Source of the DNA: Nostoc sp. ATCC 43529
GTDB taxonomy: Bacteria > Cyanobacteriota > Cyanobacteriia > Cyanobacteriales > Nostocaceae
Direction of reading: 5' to 3'
Assembly (NCBI GenBank): GCA_003326205.1
Contig: LWTK01000031.1
Coordinates: forward strand, 124,001 to 188,000
DNA length: 64,000 nucleotides
Shown here: positions 26,616-34,223 of the stretch, piece after piece
How the letters are laid out: the number at the start of each line of letters is the position of its first letter
Numbering within the stretch: position 1 is the first letter of the stretch
Position numbers and translations under genes: made by a program
Notes under the pieces: generated by a model
What the model saw: the letters and a program-made list of their open reading frames with translations, nothing else
Database searches by the model: none
Told to the model about the DNA's origin: nothing

Positions 26616-27179
26616 CTACCTCCCCATCTCCCCATTTCTCCATCGAGCGATCGCTCTTAAATATGCTGCAACTGGAATTTGATAAACTTCAATAAAAATC
26701 CAAACAATAATTGATAAGTGTGACAAAAAAGTTAATATTGTCCAAATATATGGCATCCACGTAATCGGCTCATTGATATTAGGAGGAAAATAATAAGCTA
26801 CTATGCCAATGAGAGTAGTAGGAAGGACTACAAAAGCAATAGCAGCTAGCCCATAACCCCAACCTAATTCCACGCCTTCTAACTGGGCTTCTGTCCAACT
26901 AAACCCATTCCAACGCCAAACCAAGGGCGGTTGCCTAGAAGGCATCTTGATTTGCTGTAGTTCTAGGTTCACCGTAAAAATCTCTTGGCAAAAGTCACAA
27001 GCCATAGCTTCCATCAATGGCATATGAGAAATCTTACCTATCCGACAGACTGGGCAGGGGTAAACTCCATGATAGTCAAAAGATTTGGCTAAGATTTTAG
27101 GACTGGGCATAATGAAACTGTTGATTCTAAAAAGTTGAGCTGCTGAATAAGGACTTGGGTAAGTAATGATATATGGCAT
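26616..27179 (-). CDS. Zinc-ribbon membrane protein, unknown function
   Basis: The 187-residue protein has a CPVC...CDFC pair (about residues 42-65 from the longest start) likely to bind zinc. Two hydrophobic segments follow (YGLAAIAFVVLPTTLIGIVAYYF and YIWTILTFLSHLSIIVWIFI). A basic C-terminus ends the protein. ATG 27110 is an alternative start that would drop 23 residues. I recognise no named family. Heptamer-type repeats lie just downstream (about 26518-26600). Confidence 0.65.
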   Translation of the reverse strand: MPYIITYPSPYSAAQLFRINSFIMPSPKILAKSFDYHGVYPCPVCRIGKISHMPLMEAMACDFCQEIFTVNLELQQIKMPSRQPPLVWRWNGFSWTEAQLEGVELGWGYGLAAIAFVVLPTTLIGIVAYYFPPNINEPITWMPYIWTILTFLSHLSIIVWIFIEVYQIPVAAYLRAIARWRNGEMGR

Positions 27180-27984
27180 TTCTCAATTGTCTGTAATCAG
27201 CTTTCGCAAGTTAAAAACAGAAGTCAGGAAAATTAGATGTTTTGATTTTGGAATTCTAGCTTTTGGAATTTTTGAAGGACTATGCCGCGGCTGTAACTTT
27301 TGTTGGCTTTCTTCAAAGTAACTGTATTTATTCATTTGAACTTTTAAATTTTTTCCCATTGATTTTTGATTATTTACACTATTTCTTCAGTTATGACATA
27401 CCAATATTTGTAAAGTTATATCACTATAAGAACGTCTAATCACAAGCCGTTTTCTTCTTCTAGGCAAACAAGTAACGATAACTTCATGAGAAAAATTCTG
27501 ATAAATTGAGGGTGACAAAGCTTAGAATTTAAGCATCTGAATTCAAAGAGAAATCTGAAACTTGTTTAAGGGAATTCCAGAAATTAAATTATCCAATTTT
27601 GAGAGCGAAAACTACGATCAAATTTTTCCTCCTCTGCTTCCTCTGCCCCCTCTGCTTCCCAAGCTACCCAAAGATGGGATATTTTTTAGTTGGAAGTCCC
27701 TAAGGTAGGATGCGCCACCTTCAAGCCTAGACGCGCAAAGGACAACTTCCCGTAGGCATCAGAACAGAGCGTGATCAATGAATTTTGGGGACTCCTCTAC
27801 AAAAAGCAAGCTACGCCCAGCATCTCGTGGAGAAATGCTATAGTCTTGATTCCCCCAGTTGTACTGAGTCTATCGCTTTTTTAGCTGTTGTGGGGGTCTT
27901 GACACCACTAATCCTTCCTGTTAATGTTACTATACATAGGTTTATCTAGTTTCAGTTAAATTTTCCAGCTAAAGCGCCTCGCAA
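27180..27984. other. 805-bp intergenic region upstream of the aroF leader
   Basis: No gene was recognised. The right end should hold the aroF promoter. TTGACA occurs at 27899-27904 and a TATACAT at 27931-27937, but their 26-bp spacing is too long for a pair. TAATGT at 27922-27927 has 17-bp spacing but is a poor -10. The start of transcription is therefore unresolved. Confidence 0.35.
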
Positions 27985-28041
27985 ATGTTTAACGTAAATT
28001 CCTACTTTTATTTTTGGTATAGGGTGGTTCACCGGGAGTGA
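27985..28041 (+). CDS. Aromatic-rich leader peptide 1 of the aroF attenuator
   Basis: A short frame, ATG 27985 to TGA 28039-28041, encodes MFNVNSYFYFWYRVVHRE (18 residues), with three Phe, three Tyr and one Trp. Six aromatic codons are consecutive (28003-28020). The end of the frame overlaps the strand GGTTCACCGGG (28026-28036) that pairs with 28065-28075. No strong ribosome site is visible upstream. Dense regulatory codons followed by alternative hairpins is the classic transcription-attenuation layout. Confidence 0.8.
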   Translation: MFNVNSYFYFWYRVVHRE

Positions 28042-28077
28042 ATATAGTTTCCACATGGAAACCACCCGGTGAACCGC
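28024..28077 (+). promoter_or_regulatory. Antiterminator stem 1 of the aroF leader
   Basis: GGTTCACCGGG (28026-28036) pairs perfectly with CCCGGTGAACC (28065-28075). One G-T and one G-C pair extend the stem to 28024/28077. The loop holds a small hairpin, GTTTCCA/TGGAAAC (28047-28062). The 3' arm shares six bases (28072-28077) with the terminator 1 stem, so the two folds exclude each other. A ribosome at the leader 1 stop codon would cover the 5' arm. Confidence 0.75.
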
Positions 28078-28106
28078 AGAGCGAACTCTGCGGTTTTTGT
28101 TTTTTA
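28072..28106 (+). terminator. Intrinsic terminator 1 in the aroF leader
   Basis: AACCGCAGAG (28072-28081), loop CGAA and CTCTGCGGTT (28086-28095) form a perfect 10-bp stem followed by a T tract with a single G (28096-28105). It lies about 250 bp before aroF and would stop transcription unless stem 1 forms. Confidence 0.85.
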
Positions 28107-28120
28107 AGGAGAATTTCATT

Positions 28121-28186
28121 GTGACGACTTATTTCAGTAGTTGGTTTTACGGCTTTTACTTTTGGCCCAGAGTCAGTTCCGGGTAA
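28121..28186 (+). CDS. Aromatic-rich leader peptide 2 of the aroF attenuator
   Basis: GTG 28121 to TAA 28184-28186 encodes a 21-residue peptide starting MTTYFSSWFYGFYFWP, with four Phe, three Tyr and two Trp among its residues. A strong ribosome site AAGGAG (28106-28111) lies 9 bases before the GTG, directly after terminator 1. It shares FYFW-x-R-V with leader 1, so the two units probably arose by duplication. Its last codons overlap the antiterminator strand AGTTCCGGG (28175-28183). Confidence 0.85.
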   Translation: MTTYFSSWFYGFYFWPRVSSG

Positions 28187-28225
28187 ATAGCGTTATGCCG
28201 ATAAACCACAACGCGCCCGGAACTG
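28174..28225 (+). promoter_or_regulatory. Antiterminator stem 2 of the aroF leader
   Basis: CAGTTCCGGG (28174-28183) pairs perfectly with CCCGGAACTG (28216-28225). The same 3' arm is needed for terminator 2, so the folds are mutually exclusive. Stalling at the aromatic codons (28130-28165) would leave the 5' arm free, while a ribosome that reaches the stop codon would mask it. Confidence 0.8.
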
Positions 28226-28249
28226 CTCAAAGGTTCCGGGCTTTTTTTT
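28215..28249 (+). terminator. Intrinsic terminator 2 in the aroF leader
   Basis: GCCCGGAAC (28215-28223) pairs with GTTCCGGGC (28233-28241) around a 9-base loop, followed by eight T residues (28242-28249). This is a textbook intrinsic terminator in front of aroF. A CCCCAAT-type repeat region (28262-28345) separates it from the gene. Confidence 0.9.
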
Positions 28250-28357
28250 GAATGGCTACTGGGGGCTGGGGACTGGATAATGAGTAAACTTTCAATCTGT
28301 AATCCCCAATCCCCAATCACCAGTCCTCAATCCCCAATACCTTAGGAGAATTAAATC

Positions 28358-29230
28358 ATGATTAACGCTAAACTTGCTGCACAATCTCATCCCAATCACC
28401 AGACAATCGTTAAACTTTCAGAAAAAGTCGCTTTCGGCGGTGAAGAATTGGTAATTATCGGTGGACCCTGTACTGTTGAAAGCTGGGAACAAATGGAGAC
28501 AGTAGCGCAAAAGTTATCTACTGCATCGGTACAAGCTTTGCGTGGTGGTGTCTACAAACCTCGGACATCTCCCTACGCTTTCCAGGGTATGGGCGAGTCA
28601 GGATTGGAAATTTTGGCGGAGGTACGATCGCAGTACAATATGCCAGTTGTCACGGAGGTGATGTCAATTTCCCAAATTGAAGCGATCGCCACCCACGCTG
28701 ATATGCTTCAAGTTGGTAGCCGCAATATGCAAAACTTCGATTTGCTCAAAGCTTTAGGGCAAGCTGGTAAGCCTATACTGCTCAAACGTGGTTTAGCAGC
28801 GACAATTGAAGAATTCGTTATGGCAGCTGAATATATTCTCAGCCACGGAAATCCTGATGTGGTGTTGTGCGAAAGGGGTATCCGCAGCTTCGATGATTAC
28901 ACCCGCAACGTCCTAGATTTAGGCGCAGTAGCAGCACTCAAACAAATAACTCACCTGCCTGTGATTGTAGATCCTTCCCATGCCGTAGGTAAACGAGAAT
29001 TGGTAGCCCCTGTAGCTAGAGCTGCGATCGCTTGCGGCGCAGATGGGTTAATAATTGAGTGTCACCCACAACCAGAAAAATCAGTTTCTGACGCCCGTCA
29101 AGCACTTTCTTTAGAAGATATGGTGGATTTAGTTAATAGTTTAAAGCTGGTAGCAACAGCCGTTGGGCGCAGCATATCACAAACAAAAGGGGTGGGTTCT
29201 AAACCTGCCCCTTTTGTTTGCGCTGCTTGA
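28358..29230 (+). CDS. aroF: 3-deoxy-7-phosphoheptulonate (DAHP) synthase, KDOPS-like type
   Basis: The enzyme joins phosphoenolpyruvate and erythrose 4-phosphate in the first step of the shikimate pathway to Phe, Tyr and Trp. Landmarks are IIGGPCTVESWEQM, LRGGVYKPRTSPYAFQGMG, QVGSRNMQNFDLLKA, KPILLKRGLAATIEEFVMAAEYI, LCERGIRSFD, PVIVDPSHAVGKR and DGLIIECHPQPEKSVSDA. At 290 residues it is the catalytic barrel alone. The N-terminal ferredoxin-like or C-terminal ACT/chorismate mutase regulatory domains of other members are absent. AGGAG at 28344-28348 sets the ATG. Expression is probably controlled by the two attenuators upstream. Confidence 0.95.
   Translation: MINAKLAAQSHPNHQTIVKLSEKVAFGGEELVIIGGPCTVESWEQMETVAQKLSTASVQALRGGVYKPRTSPYAFQGMGESGLEILAEVRSQYNMPVVTEVMSISQIEAIATHADMLQVGSRNMQNFDLLKALGQAGKPILLKRGLAATIEEFVMAAEYILSHGNPDVVLCERGIRSFDDYTRNVLDLGAVAALKQITHLPVIVDPSHAVGKRELVAPVARAAIACGADGLIIECHPQPEKSVSDARQALSLEDMVDLVNSLKLVATAVGRSISQTKGVGSKPAPFVCAA
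29180..29220. terminator. Perfect 13-bp hairpin inside the last codons of aroF
   Basis: CAAACAAAAGGGG (29180-29192) pairs with CCCCTTTTGTTTG (29208-29220), with an inner GGTT/AACC pair. The hairpin lies within the last about 17 codons and stops just before the stop codon, so it codes for the terminal residues and may also end transcription. Confidence 0.75.
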
Positions 29231-29491
29231 ACAAAATATAGCAGGGAACAGGCAATAGGCAACAGCTTTGAAAGTCTTTTACTGTCAGAGTTTCAAGAAA
29301 AAACCCTTTGCCTTCTCTTGCAAAACTATTTTTGCAAGAGGCTATTGGTTCGTCGCATTAGTTCTGATAGGTAAATAAGTTTGTAGTTAGGACTTTAGTC
29401 CTTGATTTTTAAGCACTCAAGTGCTTACTACAAACTCATCAAAATTAATGGGACAGACCACTAATTCCGTAGTAAATACAAGCAGCAGTTT

Positions 29492-30148
29492 ATGAAATTT
29501 GCTCCTTTGGTTGAAAAGATTGCAACGGCATCTAATGAAGCTCAGTTGCGCTCTTGCTTTTTGGAGTATGCTGGTGAATTGGTCGGAGCTACTGCTTGGG
29601 GATTGGATTTGCTGGATAGCCGTTTTCAAGTGATTGCATCAGACTTGTGGGGATTACCCGATACGTTTCGCGATCGCTATCAGGAAGTTGGACGAAAAGG
29701 CGATCGCGTCAGTCAACAAATGATTCGGCATCAAATTCCGGTTCATACTCTATCAGTACAGTCTCTTCAAGATTGGTATCAGAGCGAACTTTATCAATCT
29801 GTGTTCTGCGTCTATGGCATTGAATATGGTATGGTTGCACCGCTCATAGGCGTTGGTCGGTTGCTTGGTGGAATTTATTTTCTGCGTAGTAAAGAACTTC
29901 CAGAATTTGATGATGGCGATCTGATTCAATTAAGTTCTCTGTGCCAGCATTTATCAGTTCGTTTAGCAACTTTTCACCTGGCGATCGCTCCATCTTTAGT
30001 TAATTGTTTAACACCACGAGAAATTGATGTTGCCCAATTAGTTGCCCAAGGCTTGAGCAATCGAGAAATCGCTTTGAAGTTGCATATCAGTCGTGATGCC
30101 AAGCGGAAGCTTCTACTCTTAAAGCAAAACAAAGAAATTTATCAGTAG
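29492..30148 (+). CDS. LuxR-type regulator with truncated HTH
   Basis: The 218-residue protein has a GAF-like N-terminal region (ASNEAQLRSCFLEYAGELVGATAWGLDLLD to about residue 155). A LuxR helix-turn-helix then begins: CLTPREIDVAQLVAQGLSNREIALKLHISRDA. After that the sequence turns abruptly into KRKLLLLKQNKEIYQ and stops, where relatives continue with the recognition helix's end and the fourth helix. The DNA-binding domain is therefore incomplete, through a frameshift or small insertion, and the protein may be inactive for DNA binding. Confidence 0.75.
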   Translation: MKFAPLVEKIATASNEAQLRSCFLEYAGELVGATAWGLDLLDSRFQVIASDLWGLPDTFRDRYQEVGRKGDRVSQQMIRHQIPVHTLSVQSLQDWYQSELYQSVFCVYGIEYGMVAPLIGVGRLLGGIYFLRSKELPEFDDGDLIQLSSLCQHLSVRLATFHLAIAPSLVNCLTPREIDVAQLVAQGLSNREIALKLHISRDAKRKLLLLKQNKEIYQ

Positions 30149-30363
30149 CTCAATGGTTAAGCTAATGCGTGCAAAAAAAAGCATAACCAACAGGAGTGGT
30201 TGTTGAGTGTTAACTGTTGACTGTCAACTGTCAATGTGCAAGTTAAATGCAAAACACCTTATTCTTTATCGGTGGTAAACGGTTGTGAAGTTTTCGGGTT
30301 ATCTTTGGGTTTAGCCGTTTCAACTCACCTCATTCCGTATTCCTCACTGCCTTAAATAAAGCC

Positions 30364-30579
30364 ATGACTCAAACCTTACGCAAACTAGTTACATTCAATG
30401 AATTTATTGCTCAGTATCCAGACAACCCACAAAAACGTTATGAACTCCATGATGGAGTAATTGTTGAAATGGCACAACCAACAGGCGACCATGAAGAGGT
30501 TACAGGATTTTTGGTTACTCCTCCCTCTCCTTCGAGGAGAGGGAGGCTGGGTGGGTTTGTCTTGTCGAATTCACGTTAA
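30364..30579 (+). pseudogene. Truncated Uma2-family gene
   Basis: The first about 50 codons (VTFNEFIAQYPDNPQKRYELHDGV, then VEMAQPTGDHEEVTGF) match the start of Uma2 proteins, including the intact one at 7369. From about base 30513 the frame runs into a palindromic repeat (CTCCCTCTCC...GGAGAGGGAGG) and stops. The catalytic part is missing. A repeat-associated deletion or insertion is likely. Confidence 0.85.
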
Positions 30580-30689
30580 ATTACTCTCCCCACCTCCCCA
30601 TCTCCCCTATTCCCTTTGACTTTTGTTTGCTCTAGACTCGACCTTAATCCATCATGAAGAATGATTAAGAAAAACGAGTGTAAACCAAC

Positions 30690-31940
30690 ATGATAAAAAC
30701 ATTTGCACAAAGCTGGGTTGAAATTGGGGGAAGCTTACAGATAAATTGGGTTTTAGTCAATGCCTGGTTACAGTTTGCTAGTTGGGGGCTGTTCTCGGTT
30801 TTACTTGCTGAGGTCTTAAGAGACATATACCATGCTTTGTGTCACCAGGTGAATTGGCTTGCAAAATGGCACAATAAACACCACATGGCCTATCGCCGGG
30901 ATTTATCGGTTGTTTCTTTAAAAATTTACCAAGAATCTCAGCTTTATCACGACATTTTAGAATCGAGCTTACTAGTAGTCGCATTAACGTTAACTGCTTT
31001 AATTGTCCCACAAAGGGGTTTGTGGCTAGGAGTAGCTTATGCTTGTACGTTCTTGTATGGCGCTTGTGTGCGTTATTTTCAAGGAAAAATTGACACAGAC
31101 TATAATCACTTACCCGGCCCTTTAGAAACCATTCCATCGATTTGGTGGGTAAATCGGTCTTATCATTGGCGACACCATTTTGATGATGTCAACGCTTATT
31201 ACAGTGGCGTCTTTCCCTTAGTCGATAAAATATTGGGAACAGCCCTATCTCTCAAGGGTAAAACCGTGGCTTTAACTGGAGCATCAGGAGCTTTGGGACA
31301 AGCATTAACGGCTGAACTTGTCAAGTGTAATGCTAAAGTCGTGGCATTAACTACAAATCCCGAAAAATTAGCCGAGCAAACTGGGGTAAAGGTGATTACT
31401 TGGCAATTGGGCAATGAAGCTGAACTTAAGGAAAGTTTACAGAAAATCGATATTTTAATTATCAACCACGGGGTCAATGTCTACACGAGCCGTACACCGG
31501 ATGCTATCAACTCTTCATACGAAGTGAATACTTTTTCCGCATTGCGGCTGATGGATATATTTTTGGCGACTGTCACGGGGCCACAAGCCAAAGCAACTAA
31601 GGAAATTTGGGTTAATACTTCTGAGGCTGAGGTGTCGCCAGCACTGAGTCCCCTTTATGAACTCAGCAAACGAGCGCTAGGAGATATTGTCACCCTCAAG
31701 CGTTTGGATGGTAACTGTATCATTCGCAAGTTAATTCTTGGCCCTTTCAAAAGTCAGCTTAACCCTTATGGAGTAATGTCTGCACGGCAAGTTGCTCGTG
31801 TGGTTTTGTTTTTGGCAAAGCGAGACTTACGAAATATTATTGTGACAATCAATCCTTTGACTTATCTGCTGTTTCCCTTGAAGGAAACTAGTACTTGGCT
31901 ATATTACCGAGTTTTTAGTCGCATAGCTAAGAGTGAGTAA
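30690..31940 (+). CDS. Bifunctional fatty acid hydroxylase/sterol desaturase - short-chain dehydrogenase
   Basis: The 416-residue protein fuses a membrane di-iron hydroxylase to an SDR. His boxes are HALCH (48-52), HNKHH (61-65) and HWRHH (about 160-165), with membrane segments near residues 22-45 and 80-125. The SDR half (from about residue 190) has the NAD(P) motif TGASGALG, NHGVN in place of NNAG, and YELSK, with Tyr and Lys spaced as YxxxK. The fusion is known in cyanobacteria; the substrate is unknown, possibly a lipid or carotenoid. It is monocistronic. Confidence 0.88.
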   Translation: MIKTFAQSWVEIGGSLQINWVLVNAWLQFASWGLFSVLLAEVLRDIYHALCHQVNWLAKWHNKHHMAYRRDLSVVSLKIYQESQLYHDILESSLLVVALTLTALIVPQRGLWLGVAYACTFLYGACVRYFQGKIDTDYNHLPGPLETIPSIWWVNRSYHWRHHFDDVNAYYSGVFPLVDKILGTALSLKGKTVALTGASGALGQALTAELVKCNAKVVALTTNPEKLAEQTGVKVITWQLGNEAELKESLQKIDILIINHGVNVYTSRTPDAINSSYEVNTFSALRLMDIFLATVTGPQAKATKEIWVNTSEAEVSPALSPLYELSKRALGDIVTLKRLDGNCIIRKLILGPFKSQLNPYGVMSARQVARVVLFLAKRDLRNIIVTINPLTYLLFPLKETSTWLYYRVFSRIAKSE

Positions 31941-32263
31941 TAACAATTCGCACTCACCCGCCTGGAACTAAAGTTCAAGGCTAATAGCTAAACTCTACTA
32001 AAGTAGACTAAAGATTTTTGGGAATATTTAGTCATCTAAAGATGACTTTTGCTATTAGCAAGGAACTGAAGTTCTTTGCGGGACATGGGTTTTACGTTAA
32101 TTTGACACCAATGACATGTTATGGACCTACCCGGATGATGCAAAATATTAGGCGAGAATAACAACTCTAATGTAATATAAATGTACTAATAGAAGTACTT
32201 AAAACAGGGAGAGTAATGCTATGTCAAAAATGAGGAGGGCGGTTAGCGACTTGGAAGCTGATA
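31941..32263. other. Intergenic region with several stem-loops
   Basis: CTACT/AGTAG (near 31998-32009) and AGTCATC/GATGACT (32030-32047, followed by TTTT) can fold, and GGAACT-AAGTTC elements occur on both sides. The second stem-loop could terminate the upstream gene. No gene was seen. Confidence 0.45.
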
Positions 32264-32584
32264 TTACCTGATGGCGACAATTTCATTCAGCATCAGTGCC
32301 AGTGCTAGCATACCTAAAATAGTCATCAATCCCGCGGGCATAAACTTGCGCGTTTTAGCGAGTCTAAATGCAAAGAATACTACTAAAACAGCAGTGACGA
32401 AGACGGCTAAAATTAAACCCTGAGCTTGTCCTTGGAGTTGGAGGTAAGCGGCAATAATTAGTAATAAACCGCTAATGCTACCACTCACAAGTGAAACCTT
32501 GCTTCTAGCTTGAATATAGCCAATAATGCCACCAGCGATCGCCAATATGCCGTAAGCAAAAGCAGCGATTATACTTAAATTCAT
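32264..32584 (-). CDS. TMEM14-family small membrane protein
   Basis: The 106-residue protein has four hydrophobic segments and the pattern AFAYGILAIAGGIIGYIQARSKVSLVSGSISGLLLIIAAY, typical of the TMEM14 (UPF0136) family. Eukaryotic relatives include mitochondrial TMEM14C and plastid FAX fatty-acid exporters, so a role in moving small lipophilic molecules is possible. The cyanobacterial role is unproven. Divergent from the DUF815 gene. Confidence 0.85.
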   Translation of the reverse strand: MNLSIIAAFAYGILAIAGGIIGYIQARSKVSLVSGSISGLLLIIAAYLQLQGQAQGLILAVFVTAVLVVFFAFRLAKTRKFMPAGLMTILGMLALALMLNEIVAIR

Positions 32585-32668
32585 TGTTACAACCTATGTA
32601 GATTTTGTTTTTGCTGCCAGGGTCAGCAGACAATTTACCATAGCTGTTTAGCTACATCACCGAGTTGA

Positions 32669-34060
32669 TTGATGAATAATCAAGCAATGCCAATGGCCAG
32701 TACTTCCTCCCATACAAAAATTCAATATCTCCAGCGTCAAGCGGCGTCACTTTTACTTTACCAATCTGTTCTCCAAGGCGAAGTGGGGATGGCATTTATT
32801 GACCTGTTGCAAGCTATACGTTACACTGATGCCGATGCACGCGGTTGTCTACAAGCCTACGGCAGTTATTTTCATGCTTTGGCTGCGAGAAATCAAAATT
32901 GGGAAGATTATATAATCACTCAAATTCTCTTTTGTGATAACCCTTTTACAAAACTTGCTCAACAACAGAAATTTCAAGACTTATCCCCAGCTTTAGTAGC
33001 AGCAGTTGGGCATGATTTACAAGTATTGCAAACTCTTTATGAATGTAGCAGCGCTTCTTTGAGTGAGTGGGTGCAAAATGTTGCTCATCTGCCGATTTCA
33101 CCAATAGTGTGGTATGAGGAGCCAAAAAAGCTGGGAAGAGAGACAAAATTTGCTGCATATCTACAGGAGTTAGATAATTGGGGTGATGCTGTAGAAGAGT
33201 TAGCAGCTTATTATCGGCAATATGGTTCTGGTTTATTTGCTCAATACCGCGCTTTTCGCTGGCAAGGTGGACAGTTTATCGGTATTCCATATCCAGACCC
33301 CGTTAAGCTTAGCACGCTTGTGGGTTATGAGTCTCAAAGAGATGCTTTGCTCAAAAATACCGAGTTTTTATTATCAGGAGAGGTAGCACTGCATGTATTA
33401 CTTTATGGTAGCCGTGGTTCGGGAAAATCTTCTTTGGTGAAATCTTTATTGCATGAATATAGCGATGCCTCCAGCAAGGGCAAAGCCCAACGCTCTCTTT
33501 GTTTGCTGGAAGTTGCAAAATCGGATTTAAAAGATTTACCAGAAATTGTGGAACATTTACGGGGAGTGCCACAAAAATTTATTATTTTTGTCGATGACCT
33601 TTCATTTGAGGAAGATGATGATGCTTTTAAAGCACTGAAGGTAGTTTTAGAGGGTAATTTAACCGCCAGACCGCAAAACGTAGTTGTCTATGCGACTTCT
33701 AATCGTCGTCACTTGATTCGGGAGTTTTTTGTGGATAGACCGGCGCCTAAAGATAGCGATGAAATCCATGCTTGGGATACGATGCAGGAGAAGCTTTCAT
33801 TTAGCGATCGCTTTGGTTTAACCTTAACCTTTGAACCAGCTAACCAGAAAACTTATTTAAACATTGTCCACCATCTAGCAGCACAAGCTGAAATTAATAT
33901 TACCCAAGAAGATTTGGAATATCAAGCACTACAGTGGGCGACTCGGCACAATGGACGTTCTGGACGCACAGCACGGCAGTTTATCGACTTTTTAAAAGCA
34001 GATTTAAAACTATTTCATGGAGCAAATAAAAATACATCTACCACTGAAAATTCAAATTAG
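32669..34060 (+). CDS. DUF815-type AAA ATPase
   Basis: The 463-residue protein has a helical N-terminal region (about residues 1-215) and a DUF815 ATPase. The ATPase shows Walker A GSRGSGKSSLVKSLL (about 247-261), Walker B FIIFVDDLSFEEDD and a sensor-like VVVYATSNRRHLIREF. A C-terminal lid follows (HNGRSGRTARQFIDFLKADL). Biological function in cyanobacteria is not known. It is followed on the same strand, after 163 bp, by the TerB-C protein. Confidence 0.87.
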   Translation: MMNNQAMPMASTSSHTKIQYLQRQAASLLLYQSVLQGEVGMAFIDLLQAIRYTDADARGCLQAYGSYFHALAARNQNWEDYIITQILFCDNPFTKLAQQQKFQDLSPALVAAVGHDLQVLQTLYECSSASLSEWVQNVAHLPISPIVWYEEPKKLGRETKFAAYLQELDNWGDAVEELAAYYRQYGSGLFAQYRAFRWQGGQFIGIPYPDPVKLSTLVGYESQRDALLKNTEFLLSGEVALHVLLYGSRGSGKSSLVKSLLHEYSDASSKGKAQRSLCLLEVAKSDLKDLPEIVEHLRGVPQKFIIFVDDLSFEEDDDAFKALKVVLEGNLTARPQNVVVYATSNRRHLIREFFVDRPAPKDSDEIHAWDTMQEKLSFSDRFGLTLTFEPANQKTYLNIVHHLAAQAEINITQEDLEYQALQWATRHNGRSGRTARQFIDFLKADLKLFHGANKNTSTTENSN

Positions 34061-34223
34061 TTGCTTGATGATGGTGCTTTTTTGTTTCTTACGTAACAAT
34101 GTTCTACACGAATAATTATGATTATAAATTTTAAAATGATTATCATACTAATAACTATAAATTAGAAAGTAATTTTACTCATTATGGTTATAAGTATATT
34201 TAAATTACGAATTACAAATTAGT

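Noticed and set aside
27899..27937. Standard sigma-70 promoter for the aroF leader
   Set aside because: TTGACA is present, but the best -10 candidate (TATACAT) is 26 bp away and the 17-bp-spaced hexamer is poor.
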